DNA of 64,000 nucleotides from NCBI GenBank assembly GCA_036583965.1, contig JAZBQD010000001.1:16669892-16733891 (forward strand), in the 5' to 3' direction. The position numbers were made by a program, and so were the translations under genes. Numbering within the stretch: position 1 is the stretch's first letter; the number at the start of each line of letters is the position of its first letter. Below are positions 49,813-62,270 of this stretch, in pieces. The notes beneath the pieces were generated by a model. That model did not search any database. It was not told the origin of the DNA and saw only the letters and a list, made by a program, of their open reading frames with translations. The stretch comes from Prunella strophiata (lineage: Eukaryota; Chordata; Aves; Passeriformes; Prunellidae).

Positions 49813-52800
49813 GTACAGTCCAGAGCTGTGCCCCGGGCAGGGCAGTGGCTGCACTGCTCCCTGCTGTGGACAGTGGAGCACCAGGAGCTCAGCACTGGCT
49901 GAGGAGCTGCTGTCACCCTCCTTGCATGGATAAATGTCTGCCAGGGCCACTTGCTGATGGCTTTGCTGAGTCTGCCTTTATCTGTCAGCAGGGATCTGTA
50001 CCAGAGTTTAAATCCCCCCTTGTCAAAGCCTTCAAAAGAAGATTCTGTTTACCTTTCCCTGAGATTCTATCACTTCAGCACATAGGAGGGTCATAAATGT
50101 TAAGGTGCCATATATCCCCTGTATTCTTTTAGGTGCTTAAACTTTTTTTTTTTTATTATTATTAGTACAAGGTAACTAATCCTTGAAGCATTTTCTTTGA
50201 GAAGTTCTTAAACAGTATAATGTTGATTATAAAGCATTCAGGTTGGACTCTGGCCTTTTTGTCTGCCTTTGCTTGCACTGAGAAGGGAAACTGTTGCTTT
50301 CTTTGTGCTGGTGGTAGTGGGGTTGTCAGGATCTTGGGGCATATAAATTTATCTGAACAATAGAGGAAGCCTTGTAGGGTGTGTGTACCCTTCAATCACC
50401 AGGAGTTCAGTGGAGTGTAAACACACAGAGTATATTTAAGCTAGCATTACATTTGTTAGCTGAACTCACAATAATACACCATCAAAGGCTGGAGGGACCT
50501 TGTGTGGTTTGCTCAATCCACCTTAAAAGCTGGGTGACTTTGCTGTTTAGCTTGTCCTGGTCTGCCACCAGTCCCCAAGTTGGTTTAGTCACCAGTGCTG
50601 GCTGGGAGAGTCTGTGAGAAACAAACTTTTTCCTACAGTCAGAGTAAGATGATCTAGAGAAGCTTACAGTGGGAAGCTAATGATGTGGATTTCTTTCAAT
50701 TCTTGTAAGTTTTTACTCAAAGAGTTGTGTTTCTTTTGTTTTTAACAAATGTAATTGGGTTACTGATGGTTTTTTTTTGTGGATTCTGCTTTTCTGGCTA
50801 ATGGATTGTTGGCCACAGTAGTGAGGCAGTTAGAAAAGAGTGAGCATTAATTGAGGTGGAGCTGTGAACTGCTTTCTGAATGTGGAAGCATGAAAAAGGC
50901 ACCAAAAGTGCCAGCAAGATTTGTATATGGTCTTTGGACTACAGTCTGGAACAGAAGATTGTGTGCCCTTGGGGTGATAATTTGCTGTTTGAGGGAAAAA
51001 GGCACACAAGCTGTCTATGATTAAACATTTAAGGAGAGCAGTCTCAGAGTGCTTTAATTCACTGTTTCTTGTAAACCTGATGAATTCACTCTGTTTGCAT
51101 TCTCACATGAATCTGGAATTTAGAGTTAATTATATTACACCTTTTCTTTTGATCTCCTTCATAACTTGTGCCTTTTAAATGTTTTATTGTTCATGTCTGA
51201 AGGGTGTCTCGGGCTTCCTTGCTCCACCCCAGCTGCACAGGCTGTGCTGGTGCTGAGCTGTGCTTGCCCCATCCAGGGTGGCTGAGCCCAGTAGGGGTGA
51301 GGGCACAGGGACTGTGCAGCAGCCACAGGACCTGGCTGTTGGTTCCAAATCCTGGCCTTGAGGGAGCTGCAAGGATTTTTGCAAGAGTTCAGCACTAAAA
51401 AGTAGCAAACCAGGAGTATTTCACTGTTGGATGTAGGTAGTTTTCCAGTTCCTGAAACAGAGGAAACTGACAGAGAAACATACTGTGGTCAACTGGAGTG
51501 AAGCTGGCTGTGAGTGCTTCTTCTGTGTTTGTTGGTTTTAACTCTTTTGTTTGCTTTTTTAAATGCTGCACGAGTTAACTCTTGTCAGTGTTGTTTGTTT
51601 TCCTTACTCCTTTATTTTGCATCCATGTGCAGCATTGGTATAAAAGCCTGCCCATTCTCCTTCACCTGTCTTTTCTGTCCATGTTGTTGTCACTTGCCAG
51701 CTTCTCTGTGAGCCTTGCACAGAGGGGTTTCCTGCTGTGCCAGCAGCAGAAAACCCAGAGGCTGCCACTGTGCCCAGCCCCAGGTGGCAGCTGGCTGGCA
51801 GAGGAGGGGTTAAATCAGTGCAGCTGCACCCCTGCTTTAACTCCTGTGTGTTCAGTCCTGGTGCAGCTCATCCTGCTGCAGCAGCTCTGCTGGCTTCCCT
51901 GAGCTTTGCTAACAACATCATGTTGGTGGCAAATGAAAGTGTTAAAGTATGTGGGATTATGCTCACATAGCAGGACTGGGCTTTTCTTACCCAAGGGAGG
52001 AGCCTCAGTGATGTTTGTTCTTTCATGTCATTGCCTTATCTGTCATCAACAATTCACCTGTGTCATGGAGCAGATTATTGCTGATATAAATAAAATAATC
52101 TTATTGAAAGTCTCTGCTTTTTTGGGCATTTTATGTAGAAGCACTGCACCACTGCATTTCAGTGTGGCTGGACACAATTCCCTAGTGCACACACATGTGA
52201 TGTCTCTGTGCTGCCTACTGGGTACCTCTGCAAAATGGAAATGTTACAGGGGCTCCTGAATGCCTTGGTGTTATTCCAGTCTGTCTGCAGCAAGGTGCAA
52301 TCATAAAGTGTTTTTCCCCAAAATATTCAGTTATTTACTAAATCTGTTTTTGTGTCTGTGTATTTCCCCATCAGGGGATGTCACATAATGCAGACAGTGT
52401 GCACTTTGACAGGGGAAAATAATGGTGAATGTATGATGGGGGTCAGTTTGTGCTAAATGGCTTCCAGATGGCAGGGCAGAGTAAGAGATCAGGTTGTCCC
52501 TCCATCTGTCCAGTCAGGAAACTCTATCTTTGTTTGGCTTCTTGAAGGGTGACTGACTGCCTCTCTCCTGCTGATAACATATTGATCAGGGACAACATGC
52601 TAGCATCTGCTCAGTAAGATTTTATTTCTCTACAGAGAAATGCCCTGAAAAGAATTAGGTAAAAAGTTCACTGGTGGTTCTGCCAAGCATTTTTGTTCAG
52701 CAAGTGAAAGGCCAAGTTCACTCTGATTTGCCAATACATGTTGCTCCAGGAGAAGTTCTGGCCAGACACAGATTTCTCTTTACTCTGCAGGTGCAGAGCT

Positions 52801-55322
52801 CTGCAACAGGACTTCTGTGTTGAATGAGGAATGTTTGGGTTGGAAGGGTAGAGAAAGCAAATGAGAGCTATGTCTGTACAGGACCACAGCTTAGCTGGGT
52901 TCCACGTTAGAGGTGTGAAACACTTCTGAGCAGTGTCTGTCTGTTCCCTGCAACTTCCTTCCTGGCTTGTGGGGAAAAAACCAGGAAAAAAAAATGACAG
53001 TTTAGGCACTTGCTGCATGTGTTTGGGGCTGTACTTCTTAGTGTTGACAGCACAAATAGGGAGTACCCGTGTTTGTCTGTGCGCACAGATAGTCAGAAAA
53101 TTATTTTTGTGGTTTACTTATAAGAGATGGTGCTTGAAGATGCTTGTTTTCTAATCAGCTCTACTCCACAGGATAAATACTGGTCAATGGATAGTTTATT
53201 GTGCACTGAGAAGGCTTGGGCCTTTTGGTGGTATTCTTGCAACTATTAAAATATTACTAGTTGAGAAAAAAGTTTAATGGAAAATCTTCTTTTAATAAGA
53301 GCTGTGGAGAGGTTTTAAGGTAGCTGCTGAGGTGATAAAAGTCCCATGAGTTGACACATGGACCCCAGTTGATGCAGTGTTAGGCTGGAGAGTTCAGAGT
53401 GGACAGAAAGTCTGGATTTTGGGCAGGGTTTCTGTTCTGTGCTCCCCTGCCTCAATTTGTGCAGTGTGTCAGAGCAGGAGGAGGGATGGAGGCAGGGCTT
53501 TGGGAAGGATGGGGGGCAGAGCTTTTCCAGAAATCCTGGTGTGCTGATGGCAAGCTTTGCTTTAGCATTGGGAATGACACTCATTAGTCAAAATATCTCT
53601 GAAAATTGTTTGATTTGATGTGGAAAGGCTTGGAGGGGGAAGCTGAAGGGCTGCAGATGATCATTAGGACCTGTATGAAGAGTGTGGATGAAACAGGTGC
53701 TGCTGTAAGGCTGGGACAGCTTTGGTGTGTCCATACCACCAGGGCCATAATTTATGTGCCTTTGGTGCTCTTGTTTGGCTGGGCCCTCTTGTGAATTGTT
53801 TGGGTTTTGCAGATCTTTGTTGCAGCTCTCCAAACAGATGTTTAGCATTCACTTATTTTTAGCAGTTCACTTTTTTCTGCTTTAAAAATTTTACTTTCAC
53901 TGCTCTCCCTGTGCCCCTATATAGTCACAGTGCCTTGGTATAGAGAGGATGCTGTTACTATATTAGTACAGAGACATTTTTAGCCAAGGACAAAGGCCTT
54001 TGCATGGAAAAGGAAACAGCCTGCTTCTTAATCATTATTTATTTATTTGTATTCACTTGATGGGGCTGAAAATTTCGTGTGTCTGTGTCAGCATCAGGCC
54101 AGTTTGGACAAACAGAAGGAAGGCAAGGAGGGAAGGAAGGATGAGGAAAGCAGAGATAATTTCTTAGAAGAGATAGCTGGTAGTTGTCCCACATGGCACA
54201 AAGCAGCTTGTGGATATAAGCTAATCAAGGTAAACTACACTCACAAAGAGCTTTGGTGATCTCAGTACCTGAGTGGACAAGCACTTTGGGAAGTGGCTGT
54301 TCTTGTGCTCCTGTGTGTTGTGACTAAAGTTAGGGCTGTGGTTTAGGCTTATCCTCTGTTTGTGCACCAAAGAAAGGAACAGCCTGTCCCTGGACCTTCC
54401 TGACTCTTCATCAGTAACAATTCCATCTGCTGCCTTCAATTCCAGTGTAATTACTGGGGGAAGAGGAGAGAAAAATTTAAAAGGAATGACTCAGATAGCT
54501 GTTTATATTTAATTCAGGAAACCTGTAAGAAGCTTCTCAGCCACGTCCTGTTTCCATCAACATTTCCATCAACATTTGTGTCTGTATCTCTGGCAGCAGC
54601 ACCAGCAGGAGGGGAGGCTGTTGTGTGTGGCTGCTGCCCCAGGACATTTGTGTCCCTCTGGTGTGCCCTGGAAGGGACAGTGTGGCATGACAAGACCTTG
54701 AACTGCTCCTGCTTTTGAGACATGAAGTCATTGGTTATTTAGCTCCTTTTCTGTTAGTGAGTGTGGCTGGGAGCAGGGGGAGTTGTGTGGTTACTGCTCT
54801 GCTCCTGAGCAAGGGGCTTTGCTGAGCAGGGGGACTTAACATCCATGTGATGAGTTCTGGGATTAATTACTGTGTTCAGCTTTACAGCCTAGAGAGAGCT
54901 TTTAAAGTAAGGGAATGTTTTAGGTTTTTTTGCTAAAACACAAATTGCTTAATTGAATATTTATATTGTACAGTGAAGAGAAAGGGCTGAGTGAGAACAG
55001 CAAAGCAGTTGTTAGTGATTTATTTATTATACTGATTTCATATACAGTTAAATTCCTCTGGCACTTAATGTTATGGTCCCTAAGAGCTGTCAAGACTTTG
55101 CAATATTACTGATGATGTGGTCAGCTGAGAAGTTAAGTGGAATAATGTTTGGAGGAAGAAGTAATTTCTGGGAGGTGGGAGAGAGAGGGAATTTGGGAGG
55201 GGATGATGTGCTCCTTATAGCTCCTTGTAGATCCAGCCAAAGTTCATCCTATAAAGAGACTTCATTAAAGCTTCATGGGCATTTCTGAAATTTGTCAGCT
55301 TATTTTTAATGGTTTTTTGCAG
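49813..55322 (+). other. TACC2 intron 4
   Basis: Bounded by GTACAG and TTTTTTGCAG. I see only unique intronic sequence with short homopolymers (T12 near 50143), a purine stretch near 54115-54145 and a duplicated TTTCCATCAACA at about 54550-54573. The open frames here lack splice or sequence support. Confidence 0.7.
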
Positions 55323-55454
55323 CACTTCCAAGCCTGACAGCTGCAAGGGAGTTGATTACCACGTTTCTGAGGATGTACCTTTGGCTGTGGCCCCTGGTGA
55401 TGGTGTAGAGCTGCCTGCTGAAGAAACCAAAGGTTTCACAAGGGAAAAAAAAAG
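55323..55454 (+). CDS. TACC2: TACC2 coding exon
   Basis: The acceptor TTTTTTGCAG ends at 55322 and the donor GTATTG begins at 55455. It is 132 bases, phase 2 in and out, continuing the frame of the previous exon as S-TSKPDSCKGVDYHVSEDV and ending EETKGFTREKK plus two bases. The donor-proximal A9 run (55446-55453) is prone to length error. The acidic sequence with a basic end is compatible with the linker before the SDP repeats, but I recognise no motif, so it rests on phase, splice sites and an open frame. Confidence 0.7.
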
Positions 55455-56061
55455 GTATTGTGTGATTTCTATTGTTACATGACTTTTCCATGTCTTTACA
55501 TCTTTTGCTTAAGAAATGTTTCTAGTGTGAAAGAGGCTGACAGGTGTTTTGTCTAAGTTATATGAACACTTTGCTGCTGGATTTTGAATCCAAATGTTAG
55601 ACTTATCACAACCTGGCTAATCCAGTGTATCTACTCCAAAATACCAGAAGAGGGAGCTTAGGCTACACTGGCTGTTACTATGCTGATCTTTCCTTCTATT
55701 TTTAAACTATTAATTTTTTTAGGTTTTTTTTCTCCAATATTTTCCTTTCTTCAAGTTAAAGTGTTTTGTTTTGTTTCTGGGTGTGAAACTGTGCAAGATC
55801 TGGTCCTATTTAAGAGGACTGTTCTGCTCATTCCCCTTCAGATGTTGCCAGCAACTTCCCCACCCCACACCTGATTTGCACTGTCACTGTCAGTAGTGAA
55901 GGAGGAAGTTTTTCAGCTTGGTTTCACTCTTGCTGAATAAATGTTACCTTGATTTCACAGTTAAATGTTTCACTGCCTCAGATTTACACTGATTGTTGCC
56001 ATAGTGTTTGATTGGTTCTCCAGCACATTTTTTTGCTTTGAAAACCCCTAAACTGAGTCAG

Positions 56062-56118
56062 ACTCACAGAATGATTTGGGTTGGAAGGAACCTTAAAGAT
56101 CATGTCCCTAGCCATCCC
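56062..56118 (-). mobile_element. short CR1 terminus, reverse orientation
   Basis: CTCACAGAATGATTTGGGTT followed by GGAAGGAACCTTAAAGATCA matches the reversed 3' terminus of avian CR1. Only about 55 bases remain. Confidence 0.75.
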
Positions 56119-58572
56119 ATCTCAAATATAGTTGAGACATGTGCTTGGATATTCCTGTCTGAGGTGATTAACCAGTCTGCTCTTGGGACTCAGCAATCAA
56201 GGCCTGCCCTTATTGTGACATCTATTAATGGAAAAGGTCACAGCACAGCTGAGAATATGAAATGGGCACTCCCTGGAGAGCAGCATTCTCCACCCCACCA
56301 ATACCCACTGGCAGCTTGTGACAAGTGGGATGCAAGACAGGAGACACCACAGGAAATACAGTTATGCCACTACAGCTCTGTTCAGAAATGTCAAAAGATG
56401 CTGCTGTCAGCAGGAGGGTACTCTGAATTATGAATTAAAATGTACACAGTGGATGTGTTCTGCTGTGGAACAGTGCACAAAGAGCTATCAGCAAATGCTG
56501 CTGAAAAAACTATCGACTATAAACATTGATTAATTATTTCTTCTAAACTCCTGATGGTTTTGATCAGAAAAATGGTGTCTTCACCTTTAGTGTATGTGCT
56601 GCTGAAGCACAGTTAGGCCAAGTCTTTGTAGTTTTCCTCCATGGCACTGCAGTGCACCAACCTGTGTACCATTGATGGAGAAGTGTTTTGCACCAGTATG
56701 CAGTTTCTGTCATCTGGAGAGAATTTTCTGAATTGAAGGGTAGATTCAATGGTTATCCTCTAAAAAGGGAGAAAAATGAGCAGGTGAGATTTTAAGTTGG
56801 AAAATGCTCACCCCGAGATGTTGGCTCTTTCCAGGGAATCATCCAAAATTGTTTGAGCTTTATGGATACCCTGGGTTTCACATTCTGAGAGTGCTGTAGT
56901 GCAGTCACAAATGACTGTTGTTTAGAAATCCAAACTAGAACTACTAAAACATGGGGATTTTCTTTTCACTAGAATTCAGCTTCAACAACAGGAGAAGTAA
57001 CTTTAGAACTCTGCAGGCAAGCAGAGCTGCTGTGCTTACATATTTAGATTGGCTTGTGCCTCTGAAGTTTGTTTTGTTTTGATATTGCTGTAGTGTGTTT
57101 AATAATGTAAATGTCTGTGTGTGCATAAGAAACTCTTGGCCTTTGACACTTTCAGAGGTGGGAAGTCCAAAGCCTCTTTGGGCAACATGTTGTATTAGCA
57201 GAACTTCTTAATGCAGAATCCAAATCCAGCCTGGCATGTCAGCAGCCTAAATGTGCACTCCAGCATCCTGATTATGTGTTTGGAGCCTGCTTTTACAGCT
57301 TTCTATAAATCTTTTTACCTTTACTATTTCCCACATTATGCCTTGAGAACAGTGATCCTGTCACCCACAGCTTCTTTCTCCAAAGCTGAACTGGTGTGTT
57401 TGTATCTTAATGGAAAATAAGATGCACGTAGAGGTGAGAATTAGAATTGTCTGTGGGACAAAAGATCATTTCTTGCACCCTCTTGGAAAAGCAAAAATAT
57501 TGCTGTCCAAATAGATGTTTGCTGTTGTAATCAGCCCCTTATGTAAGTACTTCTGAAACTACCTTGCATTTTTATGTGATTCCTGTGTATCGAGTCAAAT
57601 CAGCCATGGAAAATAACAGCCTGCAAATTGGGTTATGTTTCACTTTGTCACATTGATGGGAAGTGTCTGGCAAGGTGCTGAACTTGTGCAACTGCTGGGC
57701 CACTCTGTGATTTAATGCAAAATGGATCCTTGAGGCATTGCAGTCTGCTCTATGATTATGATGATCACATTATAAACCGTGTCACAGACACTTCACAATT
57801 TGAGAGAAGTGCTGAAATATTGCTGGAGAGTAGCTGATTCTTTATGGAAGCCCCATGGACAGAGCTGGAAGGTCTCTGAGGGGCTGCTCCATCCCTTTGT
57901 GCTGCAAGGAAGAGAGATGGACATGATTTGTTCTGGAGAACAAAAGCCAAGTGCTGGTTTTGAGCACGTCCTGTGCTGTAACCTCACTGCTTGCTTTGCA
58001 AACTGCACCTGTGATGTTCTGTGTGGGAATGGAGGGCTGGGGCCCTCCTTGTTGTCAGATACCAGGTCAGCTTTCTTTCAAAAGCCAAAGCAGACTGGAG
58101 TCTGAACATTTTGAGAGACTTTGGATGGACAGGGAATGTCTGTTGATCTCTGAAATCAAATACACATTTCTGTCTTATCCTAATTTTCCTGAAATGAGCC
58201 TGGAACCAATTGGAAGCACAGCAACAAATCTCTCTGAAGGCAGAAAGTCACAACAGTGTTTACACAAAGCTCTACTTTCTGTGTTGTTGGTTTCCAAAAT
58301 GTTTCATAATGCTTCCCTGGGAGGAAGCAAAGCTGAATAATTGGTGTCAGGCAGAAAAACAGGATAAGTTTTATGACTTCTGGGTTTTATTTGCTTGATC
58401 TTGTGTTGAAAACAAGTTTTCTCCTTTAGCCCACCTTCAGAGAGTGTTAGTGTAAAACTAAGGAGATAAAAATCAATGTATTGCCTTAATTTTGACCAAC
58501 ACTGATAATCCTAGACTGAGTTGCTTTTAATGATGTATTCAAAACCAATAAGGGATTAAATGGGATTCAAGA

Positions 58573-58596
58573 ACTCAAGGGTTTTTTCCCTTGAGT
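58573..58596. repeat. hairpin: 9-bp arms with T6 loop
   Basis: ACTCAAGGG, TTTTTT, CCCTTGAGT form a perfect stem-loop in intronic sequence. It is too short for a microRNA precursor and most likely chance. Confidence 0.7.
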
Positions 58597-61500
58597 GAAT
58601 TTAACCCTTTTGAAAGGAATGTGTTACAACATTTAAGTTTACAAGTACACTGAGCAAGGAAGAGATGAGAAGTGCAAGTGAGGGATACAAATGCCTCTTT
58701 CTTTCCAAAATGTGGGAGTTTTCAGGTTTTTGGGTTTGGGGATTTTCTGGGGCAGAAGGAAGCTGTATTTTTGTGGGATTTATGTTTGTCATGTGAACTG
58801 GATGATAGTAGTGTGTGTCTGGACTGTCTGGTGCACAAGTGAAGTGATGCTTTTTTTAGGATAGCAACAAGACAGAAGGCGTCTAAATGAAGTTTTTTAA
58901 TTCTTGTAAACCAAACCCAAGGATTTTTGTTGAGGCTCTGTGGCTGATACCATGAAAAGCATTTACCATCTCCTGAAAAATAGCATAAAAAGTAGAAACC
59001 TTCCACATAACCAGCCAGCCTAGTAAAAAATGGACAGGAATGAGCCACAGTCATCCCTTTCCACCATTCCAGGTTTTTTAAAGGAGATTGTTTCATGAGT
59101 GGTGTGTTGAGTACTGCTCAGCCCCAGGCAGGGGGATGCATCTTCAATTTATTACTAACAGCATCAAACTCTGGGGTGTCTGCTGTGTTTCAAGCCCAAA
59201 ACGTTGTGGATTAGGTCCATGTTGTTGCATCTGGCTGTGGGACTGGCATGGTTGGGTTATCTGGGTGAATCCATGATGTGGGGGGTCAGTCAACAAATAG
59301 CTGCCAGCAGCTCCATTTTTAAAAGGCAGAGCATTAATGGGTGCTTGACACAAGTGGGAGATGTCACCTGTTTTCTAACCACTTGCTGGTTGGGAATTTG
59401 GGCTCTCTGGGGTGTTCTGCCTGCAGGTTTGCTCAAAGAGAGCAATTATTTGTGTGTCTTGTAAAGCTGCTCTCAGTCTGAGGGTGGACAAAAGGGTGAT
59501 GGTTGCTCTCTGTTTGCCTGTTATTCCTGTGTATTTTACAGGTTCCCTCAGGCAATTTATGGTAATTTCCTTGCTGCTAGAACAGGTTCAGCAGCATGAA
59601 AATGAAAATGTCGTTACACTAATTAATCCATCCACAAGGAGTCTTAGAGCAGCATTGATCATTCTGCATCCTACAAAGACCATGGTAGTAAATATTCAGA
59701 AATTACACTCCAGGCTTGGGGTGCTGTTCCTTGGTACTGTGGCACACACAGTGACAGCTCCTGACACTGCCAGCAGGGTGGAGGACTTGTACAGGATCAC
59801 CTCTTGTCCTAGAGCAGGTAATAAATGAGCTAAAACTGTTGTCAGGTGTATTTTGTATTTCTCAATAATCACTGTTGTGCTAAAATATGGCATGTGCTTT
59901 TGGGATGCTCTAATGCTAAATCTCCTGAAAACAAAAGCTTAAAGAAGCCATAGAAACACACTAGACATGCTTCAGACCAATTTTGTGTTAACTCTCACGA
60001 AATCAAATTGAAGCTGCAAGCTGACTTCTTTAAGGCAGTCATTTGACCACCCATCCTCAGCAGCCACAGCAGAGCATTGCACCAGGGGGGAATACTGTTC
60101 TTCTCTGCTTTCTTCATCCTGCATTTTCATAATCTAATTCTTTACTTGGGCCCTGAGGCCAGCAGGCCTTTGGATTCTGCTTGCTGAAATCTCCTGCAAC
60201 AAGGTGCTCCCAGAGAGCATTATCAGCACTGATCTTGGTGCATGAAGCCCTTAAAAATGTCAGTCCCCTCCTGGCATCAGGCAGCTCCTTTCCTAACAAG
60301 CCTGGCTCCAGATGCTGTAGGGATCTTACAGTCAGGATGTTTAGAGACTTAGAAGCATGGAAGCAAGATGAGCTCCTGTCGTCTGTGATGGTGTTTTTGC
60401 AATTCTGTTGTTTGGAAATGTCAACAGAATTTGGGCATTTGGCTGGTGGACATGGTCTGCAGAGGCATATTCAGCAGGAAAACAAAATCCCTCCCTTGGT
60501 GTGGTGATGCTTGTGGTCCCAATCCAAAGCTTAGGCCAGAAATTTGGTAAATAAATAGGAGTTTAAAGTTTTGTTTGTGATCTGAGGAATTTAGGCCTGG
60601 CTCTTACAGCAGTAGCATGATAGAGCCCAAAATCCAAACCAGAAGTGTCTGTGCCTTGGCAAGAGGGGAAAGGGAAGGAGAAAACAGGAGAGCAGAGGCT
60701 GCAGGAGTGAGCTGTGAGGGGTTTGGCTGCCCTGACCCCAAACTCTGTCTGCTCTGAGGGTCTGTGTGGGGCAGAGCCCTGCTCCTTCAGGGGAGCACCC
60801 ACACCCAGGGCTCTGCTGAGCCCTTGGGAACCTCATCTCCTGCTCCTCAGTTCTGTGGGAGGCTTTGGGCTGTGGAATCCTGCGGGCTGAGCAGTTCTCA
60901 CGTTGCTGAGTGAATCGTCATTCACTGCCGGCCCCTGAAAGCCTGGAGCCCCCCAGCAGCACCGTGCAGGGCCCCCTTTGTTATCCTTCCTCTGGCTTTC
61001 CCATGCTGGACATTTCAATAACTAAGCAGGCATCTTGGTTATTCATAACTCTTAATGCCATTAATCTCACTTGCAATTTAGATTAAGCAGTGACCGTAGC
61101 AACCAAGCAGTGATCAGTGGGGAGGGGGTGCAATTATTTATGTTTTGTCTTGTTGTTATTTTTATTTTATTTGAAACTCACTCTAATGTTTGTTTTTTGT
61201 CAGCTTCAGTGTCCATCCTGGCTGCATGATCACTGGTCACTCCTGTTTTCTTGGAATTAGTAGATCAGGCTTAAAACTCTGGGACATTGTGTGTTTTCAT
61301 GGGGAGTGTATCAATGCAAATAAAGCACTCACACTATGTCTGCTCCACCACTTATCTAGATTAACAATGTGTCTATCAAGGTACTTGATCTGTAAGAACA
61401 AGATAAATCTGTGAAGCTTTACAGCCAGGATCTCTTGTGTTGTTTGGTGGTGTATAATTTTGTACCATGGTGATGTGGATAGGGCTGTGCTTGCCAGGTG

Positions 61501-62227
61501 ATGTACAGAGGCAATTGAACAAATTGCTTCTGTTTTCCTTTAAAAACTGTATTGAAAAATATCCCACTGGTTTAGCACTCTGCAATTATTTTACTGCTCA
61601 GATTTAATTTACACTCTCCAGTTGTGAATCAGTGCCCTACTCTTAGACCATTAAAAGAGAAATGCTGAGAAAAAATTAATCTAAAACCTACAGCTAACAA
61701 AAAAACCACCAAACTGACAAACCCATGGTTTCAGTCTGAAGGTCTGTCACTCTCCATGTAGGGCTGAATTTCTGATTTATCTGTACTGGAATGGAATTAA
61801 GCTAAGGATAACTGGATTTTAGAAGGATGGCAATGAATGTATCTTTAATTGGCTAATTACAGACTATAATAATATCTTAACTATACCATGGCCATAAACT
61901 GCAGTACATGTCTATTTATTAGGCACTGCTGAAGCACAGATGTTCCAATTTTGTTAACCTTTCACTGGTTTTTGCCAGTATACCAAAATGGGATAAATTT
62001 GTCATATGTTTCAGCTAACTTTTGTAATTTTTCTTTTATTTGTAGCACAAAGGCACTCATAAAATAAATTGAGAGAAAGAAAGAAATTTGCTTTTTTTTT
62101 TCACTGCTCTTGCTACCTGATCGCAGCAAGAGGTCACAGCTTGGCCCTCCAGGAGGTGGTTTGGGTTATCTTTCAAAATAATAAAGATTTTTTATTTTAA
62201 ATTATGGTCTGCTCACATGCAGTACTG

Positions 62228-62270
62228 TGCTGTCCTGGTTTTGGCTGGAATAGAGTTAATTTTCTTCGAT
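62228..62270 (+). mobile_element. probable LTR scrap of an avian endogenous retrovirus-like element
   Basis: CTGTCCTGGTTTTGGCTGGA followed by ATAGAGTTAATTTTCTTC closely resembles the opening of a common avian LTR family as I remember it. The similarity stops abruptly after about 40 bases and no internal genes follow. The family name is not assigned. Confidence 0.5.

Noticed and set aside
59412..59828. 138-codon plus-strand frame in the last intron, with an acceptor-like TTTTACAG inside
   Set aside because: The acceptor-like site is not matched by a phase-2 open exon and donor, and the peptide has no TACC2 character.
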